A stretch of DNA of 7,650 nt, from positions 1 through 7,650 of the forward strand of contig CAADSV010000148.1 of the NCBI GenBank assembly GCA_900751665.1, given 5' to 3'. A model generated the notes under the pieces. It searched no databases, was not told where the DNA came from, and saw nothing but the letters and a program-made list of their open reading frames with translations. This stretch comes from an uncultured Collinsella sp. (lineage in GTDB: Bacteria; Actinomycetota; Coriobacteriia; Coriobacteriales; Coriobacteriaceae). Positions 5,932 to 7,650 of this stretch are shown in pieces. Numbering within the stretch: position 1 is the stretch's first letter; each line of letters begins with the position of its first letter. Both the position numbers and the translations under genes were made by a program.

Positions 5932-7542
5932 ATGAACAACGACCTTTTCAAGGCGGGCGTCTCCCGTCGCGGTTTTCTGACCGGCTCCGCTGCCCTGTGC
6001 GTCATGGCGGGTCTCGGCCTCACCGGCTGCGGCGGTTCGGGCGCCGAGAGCGGTAGCGCCGCTGCCTCCGGCCAGGATGTGGAGTATCGCGACGAGCTGC
6101 AGATCGCGTTGCCGGCGAGCCCGGACGGGCTCGATCCGCACACCACGTCGTCGCTTGTGACCATGGACATCATCTGCAATGTCGTCGAGCCGCTCTTTGG
6201 CCTCGATAGCGACTACGAGCCCCAGCCCGTGCTGGCCAAGGGCTATGAGGTCTCCGACGACGGCCTGAACTACACCATCAAGCTGCGCGAGGGCGTCACC
6301 TTCCACAACGGCAAGGAGCTTGGCTCCGAGGACGTCGTGGCCTCGATGAACCGCTGGCTCACCGTCAACGACCGCGCCGCGAGCCTGCTGCCCGGCGCCA
6401 CCTTCGCCGCCTCGGGCGACCACGAGGTCACCTGCACGCTGACCGAGCCCGCCGTCGACTTTCTGATCATCCTGGGCAACCACTCCCAGTATCCGGGTAT
6501 CTTCCCCTCCGAGGTCATCGAGGCCGCGGGCGATACCGGCGTGACCGAGTACGTGGGTACCGGTGCCTACAAGTTTGTGGAGTGGAAGCAGGACCAGTAC
6601 GTCCATCTCACCCGCTACGAAGACTATGTCGCCGCTCACGGCAAGGCTTCGGGCTACACCGGCAAGGTCTCCGCGCCCACCAAGGACATCTACTATCAGT
6701 TCGTGACCGAGGCCTCCACGCGCGTGAGCGGGTTTGAGACCGGCGAGTACGATATCGCTGGCGAGATTCCCACCGAGAACTACCACGACTTCGACGGCAA
6801 CGACGACGTCAAGCTCTACACCCATAACGCCGGCGTTCTGACCGCCTTCCTCAACATGAACGAGGGCATCTTCGCCGACGAGGAGATCCGCAAGTGCGCC
6901 CTCATGGCTATCGACTGCGAGGCGGCCGCTCTTGCCGCCTATGGCGAGAAGGAGCTCTTCAACATCGATCCCAACCTTGGCAACCCCGAGAACACTCAGT
7001 GGGCGACCGACGCGGGCAAGAAGTACTTCAACCAGGCCGATGCCAAGGCCGCCAAGAAGGCCCTGGCCAAGACCTCCTATGCCGGTGAGACCGTCAAGCT
7101 GCTGACCACCCCCGACTACAAGGAGATGTACAACGCCACCGTCGCGCTGCAGGAGCAGCTCGAGAAGGCCGGCTTCACCGCCGAGGTCGACAGCTACGAG
7201 TTCGCGACCTTCATGGACATCCGCTCCAGCAAGCCCGAGCAGTGGGACCTCTTTGTGGCCTCCACCAACTACAAGCCCATCCCGGCCCAGTCCCTCTCGG
7301 TCTCCAAGGCCTTCTATGGCCTGTCCGACGAGAAGGCGCTCAAGCTCGTGGCCGAGACCCGCACCGCCAAGGACACCGACGCCGCGGCCAAGAAGTGGGC
7401 CGAGGCTCAGGAGCGCCTCTACGAGATCGCCGTCATCGAGCCGCTTTGCCACTACGCTTCCATCACGGGCACCCAGGCAGACGTCGAGGACGTCGAAGTG
7501 CTCGACGGCGCCATCGTTTGGAATGCCAAGCGTCCGGAGTAA
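5932..7542 (+). CDS. Family 5 extracellular substrate-binding lipoprotein of an ABC importer (peptide/nickel type)
   Basis: A 536-residue solute-binding protein of the SBP_bac_5 (OppA/DppA/NikA) family, which captures peptides, nickel chelates or similar ligands outside the membrane for an ABC importer. ATG 5932 is chosen because AAAGGA (5921-5926) lies 5 bases upstream and a signal starts there; the frame is open back to 5764 with no such site. The signal is Tat type, S11-R12-R13-G-F-L, with lipobox L30-T-G-C33, then a Gly/Ser/Ala linker. Family landmarks follow: SPDGLDPHTT near 68, VEPLFGLD, and the signature PVLAKGYEVSDDGLNYTIKL into GVTFHNGKELGSEDV (about 99-136). No permease or ATPase gene is in the window, so the substrate is unknown. 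Its last residues, VWNAKRPE, recur at the end of a convergent minus-strand gene, and its 3' end lies inside a long inverted repeat. Confidence 0.9.
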   Translation: MNNDLFKAGVSRRGFLTGSAALCVMAGLGLTGCGGSGAESGSAAASGQDVEYRDELQIALPASPDGLDPHTTSSLVTMDIICNVVEPLFGLDSDYEPQPVLAKGYEVSDDGLNYTIKLREGVTFHNGKELGSEDVVASMNRWLTVNDRAASLLPGATFAASGDHEVTCTLTEPAVDFLIILGNHSQYPGIFPSEVIEAAGDTGVTEYVGTGAYKFVEWKQDQYVHLTRYEDYVAAHGKASGYTGKVSAPTKDIYYQFVTEASTRVSGFETGEYDIAGEIPTENYHDFDGNDDVKLYTHNAGVLTAFLNMNEGIFADEEIRKCALMAIDCEAAALAAYGEKELFNIDPNLGNPENTQWATDAGKKYFNQADAKAAKKALAKTSYAGETVKLLTTPDYKEMYNATVALQEQLEKAGFTAEVDSYEFATFMDIRSSKPEQWDLFVASTNYKPIPAQSLSVSKAFYGLSDEKALKLVAETRTAKDTDAAAKKWAEAQERLYEIAVIEPLCHYASITGTQADVEDVEVLDGAIVWNAKRPE

Positions 7543-7633
7543 TGCAATAGATGGCGTGGCGGCCCCAGGGGACCAGACCCCTCCAGCCGCCAACCCATCT
7601 ATTGCATTACTCCGGGCGCCTGGCATTCCAAAC
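7516..7633. repeat. Long inverted repeat spanning the 3' ends of two convergent genes
   Basis: Bases 7516-7559 are an almost perfect reverse complement of 7590-7633. The pairing includes the coding ends, both stop codons and the flank TAATGCAATAGATGG (7540-7554), which is identical in both orientations. Within the arms I find an A-C mismatch (7529/7620), a T-G wobble (7533/7616) and two mismatches at 7555-7556/7593-7594. The centre has GGCGGC (7558-7563) with GCCGCC (7586-7591) and AGGGG (7567-7571) with CCCCT (7578-7582) around a 6-base loop. No T tract follows on either strand. It may serve as a bidirectional transcription end, but its reach into both coding regions suggests that it also reflects gene duplication. 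Confidence 0.8.
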
Positions 7634-7650
7634 CAAGGGGCCCGCCGCGC
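7607..7650 (-). CDS. C-terminal end of a convergent gene, apparent paralogue of the family 5 binding protein
   Basis: Only the last 13 codons and the stop are in the window. On the minus strand, TAA is the complement of 7607-7609, and the codons before it read AAGPLVWNARRPE. The gene on the plus strand ends VLDGAIVWNAKRPE, so the two tails share VWNA(K/R)RPE and a conserved Gly. DNA similarity continues, weaker, past 7633 (about 13 of 18 bases). The replacements (I/L, K/R) are conservative and one inverted-repeat difference is synonymous-like, which is how a real diverged coding copy behaves. Function beyond kinship with the binding protein cannot be stated. Confidence 0.55.
   Translation of the reverse strand, partial: AAGPLVWNARRPE

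Noticed and set aside
5929..7626. 565-codon minus-strand open frame opposite the binding-protein gene.
   Set aside because: The translation is Gly/Leu/Val-biased with no recognisable motifs, typical of an antisense shadow; the real minus-strand signal here is only the short tail ending at 7607, in another frame.
7516..7633. Reading the inverted repeat as the end of an insertion sequence.
   Set aside because: The arms are coding 3' ends with matching stops, there is no transposase, and no target duplication is visible.

Overview
The window reads as GC-rich DNA (dense GC codons, AT-rich only in the gene gaps) from an anaerobic bacterium. Two substrate-binding proteins carry combined Tat plus lipobox signals, there is a double-cubane-cluster-type iron-sulfur protein, and a complete molybdate uptake operon sits beside a MogA/MoaB gene. 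That mix would fit a gut actinobacterium of the Coriobacteriia (Collinsella-like), but this is an inference from style and gene content; nothing here is a taxonomic marker.

Layout, all on the + strand except the last fragment: (1) bases 1-368, C-terminal part of a MogA/MoaB molybdenum-cofactor protein, then a terminator. (2) 369-571, a promoter region with a perfect TATAAT and several nested inverted repeats. (3) 572-4032, modA, modB and modC, a molybdate ABC importer: Tat lipoprotein binding protein, permease with a large extra extracytoplasmic N-terminal domain, and ATPase, closed by a terminator-like hairpin at 4044-4079. (4) 4033-4461, a 429-base leader with a palindromic operator, a TATAGT -10 box, a possible 22-codon leader ORF with a very strong ribosome binding site, and RNA helices that could switch the next gene's ribosome binding site between paired and exposed. 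(5) 4462-5745, a 2-hydroxyacyl-CoA dehydratase-like protein of the double-cubane-cluster (YjiM/DCCP) type. (6) 5746-5931, a gap with one strong hairpin. (7) 5932-7542, a family 5 (oligopeptide/nickel type) Tat-lipoprotein substrate-binding protein. (8) 7543-7650, a long inverted repeat leading into the 3' end of a convergent gene on the minus strand whose last residues match those of the gene at 5932-7542.

Functionally, the first half captures molybdate outside the cell and imports it for cofactor synthesis, in which the MogA/MoaB protein takes part. The second half holds a low-potential iron-sulfur redox protein of unknown physiological substrate and a peptide-type binding protein whose permeases are not in the window. 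The most interesting items are the control region in front of the double-cubane protein, the domain-extended ModB, and the tail-to-tail pair of apparently paralogous binding proteins joined by a palindrome of more than 110 bases.
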